From positions 66,737,353 to 66,801,352 of the forward strand of contig NC_080175.1 of the NCBI RefSeq assembly GCF_950295315.1: a DNA stretch of 64,000 nucleotides. Direction: 5' to 3'. The notes beneath the pieces are model-generated. The model was not told the DNA's origin. It searched no databases and worked only from the letters and a program-made list of their open reading frames with translations. Positions 22,430 through 38,490 of the stretch are shown piece by piece. Positions within the stretch are counted from its first letter, which is position 1. Each line of letters starts with the position of its first letter. The DNA comes from Erinaceus europaeus (Eukaryota; Chordata; Mammalia; Eulipotyphla; Erinaceidae). The position numbers and the translations under genes are program-made.

Positions 22430-22770
22430 TGATGCCAACTGGACTTCCCTGGACAGATGACCCCACCAATGTGTCCTGGAGCTCTGCTTCCTCAGAACCT
22501 GCCCCACTAGGGAAAGAGAGAGGCAGGCTGGGAGTATGGATCAACCTGTCAACACCCATGTTCAGCAGGGAAGCAATTACAGAAGCCAGACCTTCCGCCT
22601 TCTGCATCCCACAATGACCTTAGGTCCATACTCCCAGAGGGTTAAAGAATAGGAAAGCTATCAGGGGAGAGGATGGGATACGGAGTTCTGGTGGTGGGAA
22701 TTGTACCCCTCTTATCCTATGGTCTTATCAGCGTTTCCACTTTATAAATAAATAATTTAAAAAAAAGAAA
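22430..22770 (+). repeat. A-tailed repeat family I copy
   Basis: tgtcctggagctctgcttcc, aggctgggagtatggatcaa, aattacagaagccagacctt, ggtggtgggaattgtacccc, then tttataaataaataattta and an A-run. Confidence 0.8.
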
Positions 22771-23049
22771 GAAATAGACCTCATAGAGTTCTTTTCTAGG
22801 TAGCAGGTATGCATTAGGAAGATGAAAACACAAACAGCATCAGGTGGGAAGCTATGTTCCATTCACAAGGAATGTAAATGGAAGCCACCCCCCCAACTAC
22901 AGGTAGAAGAAAGTGCATGTTTTTCACTGAGCGCTTTGCAATTCATCACAGAATGAAATCACTCACCCCAACTATAAGATATGCTCCAGACTTAATACTG
23001 CAGTCTGTCCATCTATCTGCCCATACCAACACTTAAAAAGAAGGCTGCA

Positions 23050-23325
23050 GAAGGACAGAGGTGGCTCACCAGGACAGCACACATGAGGCGCCTGAAGAGG
23101 GCCTTTCAGGAGTGGTGGAGGGGTGCTGTGGTGTCTCTCCACCTGCCTGTCTCCTTCTCCCTCTCTATCTTTTTCTGTCTCTCACCTTCTGTCTAGAGGA
23201 AAGAAAAATAAACAAGTAAATATATAGGCAAGTAAGTAAGTAAATAAATGAATAAATAAGACGGGCCCTGGGGACTGTAGAGTCCTGTAAGCACTAGGTC
23301 CCTCAATAACCCTGATGGCAGGAAG
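23050..23325 (+). repeat. Degenerate SINE with tail segment
   Basis: gtggctcaccaggacagcac, ctctctatctttttctgtct, an AAATA/AAGTA run and a tail part cctcaataaccctgatggca. Confidence 0.65.
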
Positions 23326-23334
23326 CCAACAAGA

Positions 23335-23560
23335 AACTAAGGATTGTTCCAGAAGTTCCAGAAGCAAAGGACTCTGGGAAAGAGGGCTGGGAGGGGGCTG
23401 GAAAAGGAGGGTTTAGTTCTTGGTGTAGGATGATGGAAAAGGTCCTAAGTTGGGGGACAAAGTGTCCTATAGACACTTATGGGAGATGAGAAATTATACC
23501 TATGTGTCAACAACTTTGCTGTAAACAAATTGCTCCCCAATAAAATGACAAAAGAAACCA
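23335..23560 (+). repeat. LINE-tail-like family copy
   Basis: aaaggtcctaagttggggga, aattatacctatgtgtcaac, ttgctccccaataaaatgac. Confidence 0.65.
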
Positions 23561-24499
23561 TGCTTTAGTTAAAACAAGTCTCCAAAGAGAGACTCATTGC
23601 CTCTAATTTGAGTGTGGTCAAAAAAAAAAATCAATATTCTTAATTACATGCTTAATTACAAGTAAAAACACCTCATTTAGGTTGACTGCACCTGCCTCTT
23701 TGCTGAGCAGTTTGCTAATGGGTTTAAAGCACATTTATATAACTTTATTGCTTGACTCTCTGATGGCAATAATTTCATCCTCTCCCCACTTTCTTAAAGG
23801 CCAGAGTTAGTGGCACTAATTTCTCAAGGGCTGGCCTAGAGAAACAAATGTTCCCGATGGCCGTTCAGACACGAAGGTGAAGAACATCTCCATGTCCCAG
23901 ATTTTTCCTGCTTATATATTAAACTGTATTAGAGGAATTAAAAAAAAAAAAAAGCCTGACAGTATAAATCATTCTTGCCAGTCAAGCTCAAATTCCTGGG
24001 TGCCTGGGTGATCACCAGGCTCCTTAATTGTAACTTGACTTGGAAGATGTGTCTTTGTCCTCCTCTGCTATTTCCCACAATTACATGTTCTCTTATTTTT
24101 TTGGAAGTGGGGTGTAGGGGAGTTCCATCCCATATGTACTGTATGACTTTGGGTAAATAGCTTAACTTCTCTGGGTCCTAGCCCCTTCTCCCCCACTGCA
24201 TCTAAGGATATAATTAATGCCTATTTCAGAATGCTGTTGTGGTGATGAAATGAGTTAATTCATACAAAATTCTCAGCAGGATGTCTGTTACATCACACAT
24301 GCCATATGTCACACCTGTTTGCTATCACTACCACCATCATGAGGACCCAGTGTCCCAGCTACTTGTGACCATCACCAGGCTTACAGAACAGGGTCACCAG
24401 CCTTAAGGACTGGAGACAGAATGTGGAAGAGACTTCTCATCACTTCTGTTACATGGAAGAGTAGAGTAGATTTTCAGAAAGTCATTTTACCCTATGCCA
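23561..24499. other. Intron 9-10, unique
   Basis: No element recognised. A-run near 23941-23953. Confidence 0.45.
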
Positions 24500-24800
24500 T
24501 TTTTTAAAAAAATATTTATAAAATGGAAATACTGACAAGACCATAGGATAAGAGGGCACAACTCCACACAATTCCTATCCCCCAGAACTCTGTACCCCAT
24601 CCCCTCCCTTGATAGCTTTTCCATTCTTTATCCCTCTGGGAGTGTGGACCCAGGATCATTATAGGGTGCAGAAGGTGGGAGGTCTGACTTCTATAATTGC
24701 TTCCCCGCTGAACATGGACATTGAAAGGTCGATCCATACTCCCAGATCCCTACCCCACACGGGAAAGAGAGAGACAGGCTGGGAGTATGGATTGATGTGT
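24500..24800 (-). repeat. A-tailed repeat family I copy, inverted
   Basis: Reverse complement of the family: aaaatatttataaaatggaa, gaccataggataagagggca, tttatccctctgggagtgtg, ttgcttccccgctgaacatg. Confidence 0.75.
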
Positions 24801-25059
24801 CAATGCCTTTTTTTTTTTTCTAACGAAAGCAATCCCAACAGAGGCAGACCACAGCAACCTGATGCCTTGTTCCCAAGATACGCCATCTCCTGAAGCAGCC
24901 TGGATGTTAATTAACATTTACTCACGGGGTTAAGTGGGGACTCAGTACACAGTTCTTCAAATTATTAGACATGTATTCAGCTTAGAAATGTCAGAAACAG
25001 CTTTGATAACATTTATCTTGAAGGAGATGGTGCAAAAATAAGAAGGTTTGTTTAAAAAG

Positions 25060-25310
25060 TTTTGTAAGCCTGTGAAATAGTTCACTTGGTGAATGCTCTG
25101 CTTTGTCTTGTGCATAACCTGGGTTCGAGCCCTGCCACCACTGCACTGAAGGAAGTTTCGGTGCCGTGGCCATTCTCTCTGTCTCTACCGAAAGAAATAA
25201 AAACATATAAATAAAAAGATAACACAGCAGGAATCAGGTGGTGGCTCCCCCTGCTGAATGCACACATCACAGTGCACAAGGACCCGGGTTCAAGCCCCCT
25301 GTCTTAGGTG
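25060..25310 (+). repeat. SINE fragments
   Basis: 25060-25205 is type C-like (tgaatgctctgctttgtctt, gggttcgagccctgccacca). 25232-25310 is a truncated type B head (tcaggtggtggctccccctg). Confidence 0.65.
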
Positions 25311-25892
25311 CTGCAATAATCTATGGAAACTGGGGTCCCACTGCAGGGGAGCAGGACTCACAGCAACTGTTGTGTGGGCTTAGCTGCATCAGCAGCTGTA
25401 GGTATAAAGTCCAGGCATGAATGAGATGGCTGAGGAGCCTCCCGGCCCTGGTCCCTTACAGACTTTCACCAGCGTCTCCCCTACTCCTTCCCCATGGCAG
25501 CACAGAGCCTATAGCCATAGGACTCTCACTCCAGCCAGGCCAGGAGGTCATCATTATTGTTCTGATGCTGCCAGCAAGGCCTGAGGATCTGAGGGCATCT
25601 GCAGAGAATCCCAACTTGGCTGGAGGATGATGCAAGTATTTCCAGCCAAGTATAACCAGGCATTTGCAAGTGAGAATACCAGTTACAGGGCCACCAGTTC
25701 CCTCCTCCCACCAGGACAGCGAATATAAGTTTAGAATCCTGGTTGGGACCCATCTTGATGAAGAAAACTCCAGTCTCCAAACCAGCCCAGCCAATAAAGA
25801 GCCCTGACACAGAAGCCCCTGACTCTACACGGAGCAGACCACTGGAGACAAAGCAGGAAGAAATGGGCTTTTCAGAAATCTTCCAGAATGTG
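25311..25892. other. Intron 9-10, GC-moderate unique block
   Basis: About 580 bp with no family I can name. Confidence 0.4.
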
Positions 25893-26085
25893 GCTCCCCA
25901 GCCAGGTGGTGGTGCACCTGGCTGAGCGCACATTACCATGCACAAGGAGCCAGGTTCAAGTCCCCAGCCCCAATATGCAGGGGAAAAGCTTTGTAAGTAG
26001 TGAAGCAGTGCTGTAGGCGTCTGTCTTTCTCCTCACATTCACCTCTTTCCCTTTTGATTTCTGTCTCTATCAAAAAACAATAAAA
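25893..26085 (+). repeat. Type B SINE
   Basis: agccaggtggtggtgcacct, caagtccccagccccaatat, tttctgtctctatcaaaaaa. Confidence 0.85.
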
Positions 26086-26320
26086 AAGAATGTGACCCTC
26101 CCCCAAATAAGTGGGATCTCTGCTTATTCAAGAGCCCCCATGAGAGGTCTGCAAGTTTCAAGCTTCTGCCTAAGCTTGGGCAGCCAGTCCTTCCCCCTTG
26201 GTGACTGTCCACTCTGACACTGACTCCTCCCCCATCACTTTGTTGGCTGACATACTCTCCTGGAGGTACTCACCCACCAGCACCTGCCCACCAGCCCACC
26301 TGCCATAAGGGCCTGACTCA

Positions 26321-27464
<1,144 letters not shown>

Positions 27465-27670
27465 CCTCTTTTATGTTTTTTAATGCCTTGTTTATACATT
27501 TACTGGACAGAGACAGAGAGAAATGGGGAGATAGAGGAGAGAGAAAGAGATAACTGTAGCCCTACTCATGAGTCCTGAGGATTCCCCCTCCAGGTGGGGT
27601 TTGGGGGCTTGAACCCAAAGCCTTGCACATAGTAATGTGTGCTTAACCGCACACACCACCACCTGGCCCT
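27465..27670 (-). repeat. Type B SINE
   Basis: tttatacatttactggacag, ccctccaggtggggtttggg, head gcttaaccgcacacaccacc. It lies 170 bp downstream of the exon 8 donor. Confidence 0.8.
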
Positions 27671-27839
27671 AGTCTCGACTTTCTGAGCATGTCAGCCTGG
27701 TGCCATACTGGGTTCTGTGTAGTGGAATTGGGTTGACGCAGTCCCTGCCAAGGCCCCATGAGAGCACCCCTCATGACAAAGCACCCCTCAGGGCAGAGCT
27801 CCCTACCTCCGCCCCCACCCCCAATCCCCAGGTACTTAC

Positions 27840-27894
27840 GGGGAGCACCTTCTGCCATCTCAATGGCGGTGATTCCTAGAGACCACAAGTCACT
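27840..27894 (-). CDS. TNIK: TNIK exon (inferred exon 8): kinase helix alphaF
   Basis: 55 nt, phase 0 in, one base over; about residues 214-231 plus the first base of Pro232. It reads SDLWSLGITAIEMAEGAP. The invariant Asp of helix alphaF is D215 in SDLWSLG. The acceptor is tttgcag before AGT GAC; the donor is GCT CCC C then gtaagt, close to consensus. It is the shortest exon in the window, so it depends on both sites being well defined; both are. Confidence 0.95.
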
Positions 27895-29099
27895 CTGCAA
27901 AAGAGGAAGCACAGACACATGCTAGGACTCAACCAGTGATAAGGGGAAGTGGGTCAGCTCTGGGTTGCTTGAAGCTCCATGGGAAAGTGGCTAGCTCATC
28001 TCCCTAACGCAGGCCCATCCACTGGGCTTCATCTGAGGCAGGATGAACCTCCTTTACCTGTTGCTGGTGATACCTTTCCTGGAGCCTGAACCTAGCACGG
28101 AACCTAGTTTCCGTGGAACTGCAGACCAAGAATGTAAGAGATAGAAATGGCTTCTTGGCTGACATTTATCTATGGACTGAGCTGTGAACATTGCTGTGTT
28201 CATTTATGTTAATGGCTTTGTTGAGATGTGCTTGTCCTAGAAGAAACTGTCCACTTTTGAATCTGCCCTTTTGAAAGATTTGACAGCTATTTATACCTAG
28301 AAAACCATCACAATGCCAGTGAAGACAGTACACACAGCCATCACCCCTGAGAACAACTCACCTACTCCTCTATAGTCCCTCCCTCCTGCCTCACTGACCC
28401 TAAATCCTGTGACATTTTAACAGTAACTGCTGATCTGTTTTCTGTCACTACCATTGTGTCATTCTTATCTATCATCATCATCATCATCATCATCACCAAC
28501 ATCATCATTTGACCAGAGTGCTGCTCAACTCTGGTGGTGCTGAGAAATGAACCTAAGAACTCAGAGCCTCAGGCATGGAAATTTGTTTACATTATGTTGT
28601 CTCTCCATCCCTGTGTCATGCTGTATATGGATGAAGCAACTGGGTTCTCTCACTTATGGTGAGATTTAAGGTCCATCTATGTGGTGGTGTTCCTTCCCTT
28701 CTAGTGTTGAGGAAGGGTCACTTGTATGGAGAGACACAGTTTATGGATCCCGCCACTTGCTGAGGACATCTGGATGGTTTCTAGCTTGGGCTATTGCAGA
28801 GAAAGAGGGGGCAGACACTCCCACATGAGTCTTCACAAGGGCTCATGATTTCCTTCTGGATCAGACAGTGATGTGCATTTTTTCGCAACAAGTAAAACTA
28901 CGCTTTCTCATGGTTTATCTAAACCAGATAAGAACGGTGAAGATTTTCAGTGGTGGTGTTCACTGACCAATGTTCCGGGCTGCCTCCCTGTGGGGGCCCT
29001 GATTTCTGTCCAAGTACAGTACTTTCTAGATGCACTTACAGCACTCTTAGACACATCAGAAACAGAACAATCAAACATCAGAAACTAAAACAACACTGA
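27895..29099. other. Intron 7-8, proximal to exon 8
   Basis: Mostly unique. Holds an (ATC)n run (28471-28507) followed by a minus type D SINE fragment (28510-28605, gctcaactctggtggtgctg). Sequence at 28260-28750 resembles an old dispersed repeat but I cannot assign it. Confidence 0.5.
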
Positions 29100-29139
29100 A
29101 ATCTTTTCCTCTCACCCCCCTCATTTTTTTTCTTTTGTC

Positions 29140-29300
29140 TTTAATTTTTTAAATATTTTGTTTATTAATTAATGAGAAACACAGGAGGAGAGAGAAAGAG
29201 CCAGACATCACTCTGGTACATGTGCTGCCGGGGATTGAACTCAGGACCTTGTGCTTGAGACTCGATGCTTTATCCACTGCGCCACCTCCCAGACCACATT
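29140..29300 (-). repeat. Type C SINE
   Basis: ctggtacatgtgctgccggg, actcaggaccttgtgcttga, head tgctttatccactgcgccac. Confidence 0.85.
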
Positions 29301-29439
29301 TGTCTTTACTTTTGTGAACCTCAAAAATAATGACTCTCACAGTTTTCTGCATCTTTCTTGGTACCAAGTCACATCTTTGATTCTGTTTACTAGTCTTAGT
29401 CATGTTGCCTGCCTGGCTGGTGGAAAAGAAAGAGCTTTT

Positions 29440-29735
29440 ATTTATTCATTTTTTATAATCTCATTAGTGATTTACAAGGTTATAAGATAATAGCCATATA
29501 ATCCACACCAGTCTCAACACCAGGTTTCTGTGGCCCGGGTCTCCTCCATCAGTAACTGCTATAGTTCTCCCAAGGTCAAAGATAAGTCTCCACCCCCCCC
29601 CCCCATTTTTATTCACTTCTAAGGCCCTGCTTCCACTTCCTTTCTAAGCCACACCCACATCAATTACAATTTCCGGGTGTCCTTCTTTTTCCCTCTTAAA
29701 TAAGAGAAACTGTACCTGACTTCCTCAGGGAACAC
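29440..29735 (-). repeat. Family I-related repeat, inverted
   Basis: Shares attagtgatttacaaggtta, the agttctcccaaggtcaaaga region and ttcactt-rich blocks with 48150-48780. It contains a run of about twelve C near 29590-29603. Confidence 0.55.
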
Positions 29736-30219
29736 AAGCTTTTACTATGGCAGGAAATCTAAGTCCAGTGTCCTCCAAGTCTTCCTTGAACGTGCTCATA
29801 ACTTCTTGGATAAAAATACCCTCAGCCCCTGAGAACCCAAAGGACTGCTCTAAGTCTCTGAGACTGGGATCCACTGCTGGCCACCAAGCCTCCAAGCACC
29901 AGCCTTCAGCCTTTACGGGAGTCACTAGACAAAGGGGTGTGTTGGGAATTACACACACACAGATCAGCTGGGCCAACTCCTTCCACACAGCAAGGGTTTA
30001 AGAGATACATGCCAAGCAGATGAATAAATAGCTTTGAGAGTCCAAGAGTCTCCTGGTGACAGCACACAGTTAAGAATAGTGAACAGGACAAGGATGTGAT
30101 TTGCTTCTGAGAAAGAAGCAGAAAACTGGGATCATGTTTTCTTTGGAGGTTCACAGTAGAAATGTGAGATAGTTGAGATGGATCTTCAAAGCCCATCCTC
30201 TCAAACAAAAAACTACTTT

Positions 30220-30508
30220 AAAAAAATTATATTTATTTTCCTTTTTGTTGCCCTTATTTTTATTGTTGTTTTAGTTATTATTGTTGTTGTTATTGATGTT
30301 GTCGTTGTTAGATAGGACAGAGAGAAATGAAGAGAGGAGGGGAAGACAGAGAGGGGGAGAGAAAGAGAGACACCTGCAAACCTGCTTCACTGCTTGTGAA
30401 GAGACTCCTCTGCAGGTGGGGAGCCAGGGGCTCGAACTGGGATCCTTAAGCCGGTCTTTGTGCTTCACACCACGTGCGCTTAACCCGCTGCACTACTGCC
30501 TGACTCCC
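30220..30508 (-). repeat. Type A SINE with perfect target duplication
   Basis: Flanked by acaaaaaactacttt at 30205-30219 and 30509-30523. Head cttaacccgctgcactactg, body ggataggacag-type with only small changes. Confidence 0.95.
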
Positions 30509-30591
30509 ACAAAAAACTACTTTTATGCCCAGTTTTCCTCATTTAACTTTTCCTTTCCTGGTGACAAGTGACTAGTACAGATCCTATTCTT

Positions 30592-30955
30592 TTTTATTTT
30601 TATTTTTATTTTTTTTCCTCCAGGGTTATTGCTGAGCTCGGTGCCTGCACCATGAATCCACCGCTCCTGGAGGCCATTTTTTCCCCCTTTTGTTGCCCTT
30701 GTTGTAGCCTCGTTGTGATTATTATTATTGCCATTGTTGATGTTGTTCGTTGTTGTTGGATAGGACAGAGAGAAATGGAGGGAGGAGGGGAAGACAGAGG
30801 GGGAGAGAAAGACAGACACCTGCAGACCTGCTTCACCGCCTGTGAAGTGACTCCCCTGCAGGTGGGGAGCTGGGGGCTCGAACCGGGATCCTTACGCCTG
30901 TCCTTGCGCTTTGCGCCACATGCGCTTAACCCACTGCGCCACCGCCCGACCCCCC
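30592..30955 (-). repeat. Long type A SINE with perfect target duplication
   Basis: Flanked by agtacagatcctattctt (18 bp) at 30574-30591 and 30956-30973. It carries the extended tail (cctccagggttattgctgag, catgaatccaccgctcctgg). Confidence 0.95.
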
Positions 30956-31059
30956 AGTACAGATCCTATTCTTATCGTGAGTTTTCCCTCTTCCTGTAAG
31001 TTACACTCCTGAGACTTAGGGTTAAATGAAGATGTTGTTGAATCTCTTCTTTTGTAGGG

Positions 31060-31340
31060 ATTCTTTAGTGTTTTGTTGTTGTTGTTGTTGTTTTGTTTTG
31101 TTTTGCCTCCAGGGTTATCGCTGAAGCTCAGTGCCTGTACTACAAATCCACTGCTCCTGGGGGCTATTGTTCCTATTTTGTTACCCTTGTTATTGTTGTT
31201 ACTGTTAGATAGGACAGAAAGAAATTGAGAGAGGAGGGGAAGAGAAAGATAAGACACCTGCAGACCTGCTTTACAGTTTGGGAAGCAGCTGCTCTGCAGG
31301 TGGGGAGCTGGGGGCTAGACCTGGAATCCTTATGATCCAA
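31060..31340 (-). repeat. Long type A SINE, 5' truncated
   Basis: Has the extended tail (tttgcctccagggttatcgc) and body but stops before the head, at about 31335. Confidence 0.8.
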
Positions 31341-31684
31341 AGAGATGGGACACAAACCACATTACCACTGTCATGGAAGCCTACAGGTTGCTACCAAATG
31401 TTCCTTTAGTTCCCTCTCATTGAAAAGAAACTCAAAACATTAAACTTTGAGAAGTGCAGAAATGAGGAAGGTCCAAGCTAACAAGTTAGTATCTTTAACA
31501 AAAAAGTTCTCAGAATCTATATACATATTTGTAAACTTTGCCAAAAGTCTAAACTATAATCATGACAGAGATCTATTTCCTAATATGATGCAAAATTAAA
31601 TTCAAATAGGGCTATAAAATTGTTTAGATAATTGTTTTTTACAATAATAATGGATGATTTCATATAAACAAATTTCACCTGAAG
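31341..31684. other. Intron 7-8, unique
   Basis: AT-rich sequence, nothing recognised. Confidence 0.45.
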
Positions 31685-31880
31685 GGCTGGGCAATGGCAT
31701 ACCTGGCTGAGCGCACACATTATCATGTGCAAGGATCCAGGTTCAAGCCCCTGCTTTCTACTTGTAGGAAAGGAAGTGGTGGCGCAGGGCTGCCAGTGTC
31801 CCTCTTTCTCTCTCTCTATCTCCCCCTTTCCTATTAATTTCTCTTTACCTGCCTCTATCCAATAAGTAAATAAAATATTT
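31685..31880 (+). repeat. Type B SINE
   Basis: gggctgggcaatggcatacc, gcacacattatcatgtgcaa, tgcctctatccaataagtaa. It ends about 100 bp from the exon 7 donor. Confidence 0.9.
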
Positions 31881-31955
31881 TTAAAACATTCTCAATCAAT
31901 GTTTTAATATTTAAATCAAGTTACTGTGTTTCATTTCTGTGTCTGGGCTACATCA

Positions 31956-32303
<348 letters not shown>

Positions 32304-32470
32304 AGAGAAATTGAGACAGGAGAGGGAGATAGAGAAAGAAAAGACTCCTGCATACCTGCTTCACTGTTTGCGATGCTTTCTCCCCTGCAGGTGGGGAGCC
32401 AGAGGCTTCAACCCAGATCCTTGTGCTTTGTACTTTGTGCACTTAACTGGGTGCACCACCGCCTGACCTC
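32304..32470 (-). repeat. Type A SINE, tail-truncated
   Basis: Starts inside the body (agagaaattgagacaggaga) directly after the duplicated block; core cctgcaggtggggagccaga, head cttaactgggtgcaccaccg. Confidence 0.85.
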
Positions 32471-32732
32471 AATGTTTGTTTTTCTATTGTGGTGAAATGC
32501 ATAAAGCATAAAATATGGTATTTTAAACACATTTAAGTGTCCAGTCTGTGGACATTAAGTCTGTTTGCATGGTTATATAATCCCGGCCACCATTCATTGC
32601 CAGAGCCTTTGCATTTTCCTAAGCAGAAATCCTGTAACGTTCAAAAGGATCGGCTTCCAGGCTCCCATCTCCAGCAACCATTATCAAACCTTTTCTCTAA
32701 CTTCACCTACAGTTTCATCAAAGTTATATTTT

Positions 32733-33109
<377 letters not shown>

Positions 33110-33189
33110 TCAGCAGGGACAGAAGCCAGGATGGAAAGAAGTCGTTGGGTATAAACGATGCCGGGAAAACCATTTCCCACCCAGCAGGG

Positions 33190-33332
33190 GAGCGTTCCAA
33201 TGGCACCTATACATCCCATGTCAAAGGGCTGTTCTGAGCTGCAGCCAAGAGCAAACACACCCAGCAGCTTGGCTCTTGGGGCCACAGCCCACACAGCAAC
33301 GGGGTTTGTGCTACTGGCTTCTGGTGTTGGAG
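33190..33332 (+). repeat. 143-bp duplicated block, copy 2
   Basis: Second copy of 32161-32303, 104 bp upstream of exon 6 in transcript terms. Flanks differ: left acccagcaggg, right cagcctctggagacaag. Only gag is shared at the edges. Confidence 0.95.
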
Positions 33333-33492
33333 CAGCCTCTGGAGACAAGAGGACCTCTGCTTGCCAGCTGGTGAGGAAGCTATCCACAGATAATTAACTG
33401 AATGTCAAACTTTCAAGCTGGGAGTCCAAATCCGAATTTAATAGGCTGACAGTCTCCTTCATCTATCATATATCATTATATGTCATACATTT

Positions 33493-33961
33493 CCAGAGCC
33501 CTACTCAGCTCTGGCTAATGGTGGTGCTGGGGATTGAACCTGGGGCTTTGCAATCTCAAGCAAGAAAGTCATCTGCATAACTATTTTTGTTGTTTCCCTA
33601 GCCCCTATTATATAATTTTCATTATGTATATATGTGTGTGTGTATGTATATGTATATGTATGTATTTATCTATGTATTTATGTCTTTGTTTTTGTACCAG
33701 AGCCCTGCTCAGCCCTGGCTTATGTTGGTGCCGGGGATTGAACCTGGGACCTCTGAACCTTAAGCATGAAAGTCTTTTGCAGAAGCATAATGCTATCCCC
33801 TATCTCCTATTATATCATTTTTATTATTTATTTATTTATTTATTTAGGCCAGAATCCTTCTCAGCTCAGCTCTGGCTGGCAGTGGTGCTGGGGATTGAAC
33901 CTGGGACCTCAGAGCTTCAAACAGTAGAGTCTTCTGCAGAACCACTATGCTGTCTCTTTTG
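33493..33961 (-). repeat. Three successive type D SINEs
   Basis: 33493-33605, 33698-33800 and 33840-33961 each read ctgctcagc(tctggc), tggtgctggggattgaacct and aaagtcttytgc. TATG and TTTA simple runs separate them. Confidence 0.8.
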
Positions 33962-33994
33962 CAATTTTTAGAACATTTTTGGCCACCAAAGGCC

Positions 33995-34170
33995 CTGTGC
34001 TTGCATGATTCCTCCACTCCCAGGGAACATTCATTTTGGACAGAGAGGGAGAGAGAGAAAGAGATGAGAGGAGACACACTCAGGAAGCTTCCCTGCAGGC
34101 CTTCCCCTGTGAACCGAGGCTGGAATCCAGTAAAGCATGTACTTTGCCAGGTGTGCCACCACCGGGCCCC
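33995..34170 (-). repeat. Degenerate SINE
   Basis: tggacagagagggagagaga, aggaagcttccctgcaggcc, head gccaggtgtgccaccaccgg. Confidence 0.7.
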
Positions 34171-34700
34171 AAGGCTTCACAACTTCATCCTGCTCTTGTC
34201 AGCCAAGCCCTCAGTTCTGAGGAGACATCCTGGCCTCCCTGCACCAGGGAGCATTTCGTTTGTCATAAATCAGAGGTCCTCATGGAGTGAGCCTATTCCT
34301 AGACCTTCGATTGGCCATTATTCCTGTGACACTGCTACTTTGTCTTAATTACTTAGTGGTGATTTTATAGGAAGGCCTGGGCACTAGCAGCATAAATCCT
34401 CCAAGTTTGTGCTCCTTCAAGGGTGTCTTAGTTGTTCATGGCCTTTTGCCAAGAATGGTCACTATGTAATATCTTAAAAATTAACTCATCAATATCCACA
34501 AACATACTAGGAGGATTTCGACAGTGTGTTCAATAGAGCCACAGGAAAAAGGGGTAAGAAATAGTATGTGTAAGTCCTCCAGGAAATGATTTCCAAGCAT
34601 TTTATTTTATTACTGTCATTTTTATGTGAAGCTAGAGAATAAATTCAGGGCCTCATGGATGTGATTTAGCACTGAGAAGCCCTTCAGGTTAACCTTTTCA
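34171..34700. other. Intron 5-6, unique
   Basis: No repeat or exon recognised. Confidence 0.45.
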
Positions 34701-34755
34701 TTTCTTTTAGAAAGAAAGAAGGGAGGGAGGGATGGAGGGAGGGAGGAACAAATGG

Positions 34756-34758
<3 letters not shown>

Positions 34759-34806
<48 letters not shown>
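34759..34806. repeat. (CA)n microsatellite
   Basis: About 24 AC units preceded by a GGGA-rich stretch (34717-34745). Confidence 0.95.
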
Positions 34807-34807
<1 letters not shown>

Positions 34808-35084
34808 TCGATAGCATGGCTCCACCATCCTCAGAGCTCCTGTGCCATCCATGCTGTCTCCATGTTTCAGAGGACTTGAATTTAAAGGCCAAGGGCTTGG
34901 CACTGCATATATTTTATAAGGTGAGCTCTCTCCCAGTCCACCCACCCCAGATTTGATTTATTTACAATTATAAACATTATCATTTTAAAATTTCAGTTTT
35001 TACTGCTTTGCTTAGTGTTACTTGAATTAAATAAATGAATATATGTTAGTGCCTTCATGCTGTTTATTCACACACATACATTTT

Positions 35085-35392
35085 TTAAAATCTTTTACTT
35101 ATTTATTTATTTATTTATTTATTTAATTACCCTTTTGTTGCCCTTGCTGCTTTTTTATTGTTGTTGTAGTTATTATTGTTGTTGTCGTTGTTAGACAGGA
35201 CAGAGAGAAATGGAGAGAGGAGAGGAAGACAGAGAGGGAGAGAGAAAGAGAGACACCTGCAGACCTGCTTCATTGCCTGTGAAGTGACTCCCCTGCAGGT
35301 GGAGAGCCGGGGGCTTGAACTGGCAACCTTATGCCGGTCCTTGCGCTTCACACCAGGTGCGCTTAACCCTCTGCACTACCGCCCGACTCCCT
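35085..35392 (-). repeat. Type A SINE
   Basis: Tail with a TTTA run, gcccttgctgctttttt, core cattgcctgtgaagtgactc, head cttaaccctctgcactaccg. Confidence 0.92.
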
Positions 35393-36044
35393 ACAGATAC
35401 TTTTTTTTTAAGTCATTTGTTGGACACATCATGAAAATAGTTCTAACTTCTGTTCCGTTATGTTAAGGAGGAAGAGCTTAAACACCAACAGTGGTGGCTA
35501 AGTAGACCTAGAGAAACACACTCAAAGGACACACACTGGTCACTAGACTCCTTAGTCTCCATTTAACCTCATTTGAATGAACTAAAATATGATTAATTAT
35601 TCTCTGAACTGAGTTCAGAAAGCATGACACTATGGTCCATGACTCATACTATAGGATGTATGGGCAAACAGATACAGTCTTGCCCAGTTATTTTGACTGG
35701 ATCAAGAAATTTAAGATTCAGAAAAATAGCTTTTTAAAATGTGAAATGTGTTTATCTTGGTTGTACGTTCTGAAATGGTTAAGTTTTTGCAACCTTCAAC
35801 ACCAACAACAAAGGCCTGATCAAATATTGCTCAAACCACTTGCTTCCTAAGTGGGTCACTATTTCAATCATCCCAGATCAGTTTTCTGATTGGAAATGCA
35901 CTTGAAATAAATCCCTTGTTAAGATCAGTCACCCACTGTTAACTTCCCCAGTGGATACACACACAGCCTGTTCAGAAAGACTCTCATTCTCCTGATAGCA
36001 AAGCACAGAAAACTACCACCATCACCACCTTGTGAGAGAAGTCT
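35393..36044. other. Intron 5-6, unique
   Basis: About 650 bp with no recognised element. Confidence 0.45.
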
Positions 36045-37787
<1,743 letters not shown>

Positions 37788-37792
37788 TTCAT

Positions 37793-37824
<32 letters not shown>

Positions 37825-38490
37825 TCGTCTATTTTATGACTGAACAAAGAGAAACTGAGAGGGGGAGAAGAGAGACACCTGCTTCACCACTTGGGAAGCT
37901 TCCTTCCTGCAGGTGGGGGGTAGTCAGAGGCTTGAACTCAGGTCCTTGCACATGGTAATGTGTGTGCTCAGCTGGGCGCACCATTACTCAGCCCCCCTTA
38001 CACTCATTCCTTGGGTTCAAAGTTCCCCCTTTCCTTAAAACTGTTCCCATCTAAAGTCAATTAGAACTTCTTTTTTCTTTCCCTCCCCCCCTTCTTTCTC
38101 TCTCCCTTCTTTCCTTCTCTTTCTTGCTTCCTGTCTATTTTCCTCTCTTTGTCAAGTCTTTATTTATTGGATAGAGACAGCCAGAAACTGAAAGGGTAGA
38201 GGAGATAGAGGGAGAGAGCGAGACCCGCAGCACTGCTTCACCATTTGCAAAGCTTTCGCACTGCAGGTGTGGAGCGGGAGCTAGAACCCATCCTGGAGGG
38301 TCCTTGTGCATTGTAACATGTGTGCTCAACCAGGTGCACCACTACCCAGCCCCACCCCCTCTTTTTTAAACTTTTTTTTAACCAGAATACTCCTCAGTTC
38401 TGGCTTATGGTGGCATGGGGTATGGCACTTGGGAACCCAGTGGCTCAGGCATGAAAGTCTTTTTGCATAGCCATCATGCTACTTCCCCAC
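37788..38490 (-). repeat. (TTCT)n and three minus SINEs
   Basis: (TTCT)n at 37788-37826 is the expanded tail of a type B SINE (37830-38000). A second type B follows (38155-38355) and a type D fragment (38385-38490). Confidence 0.8.
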
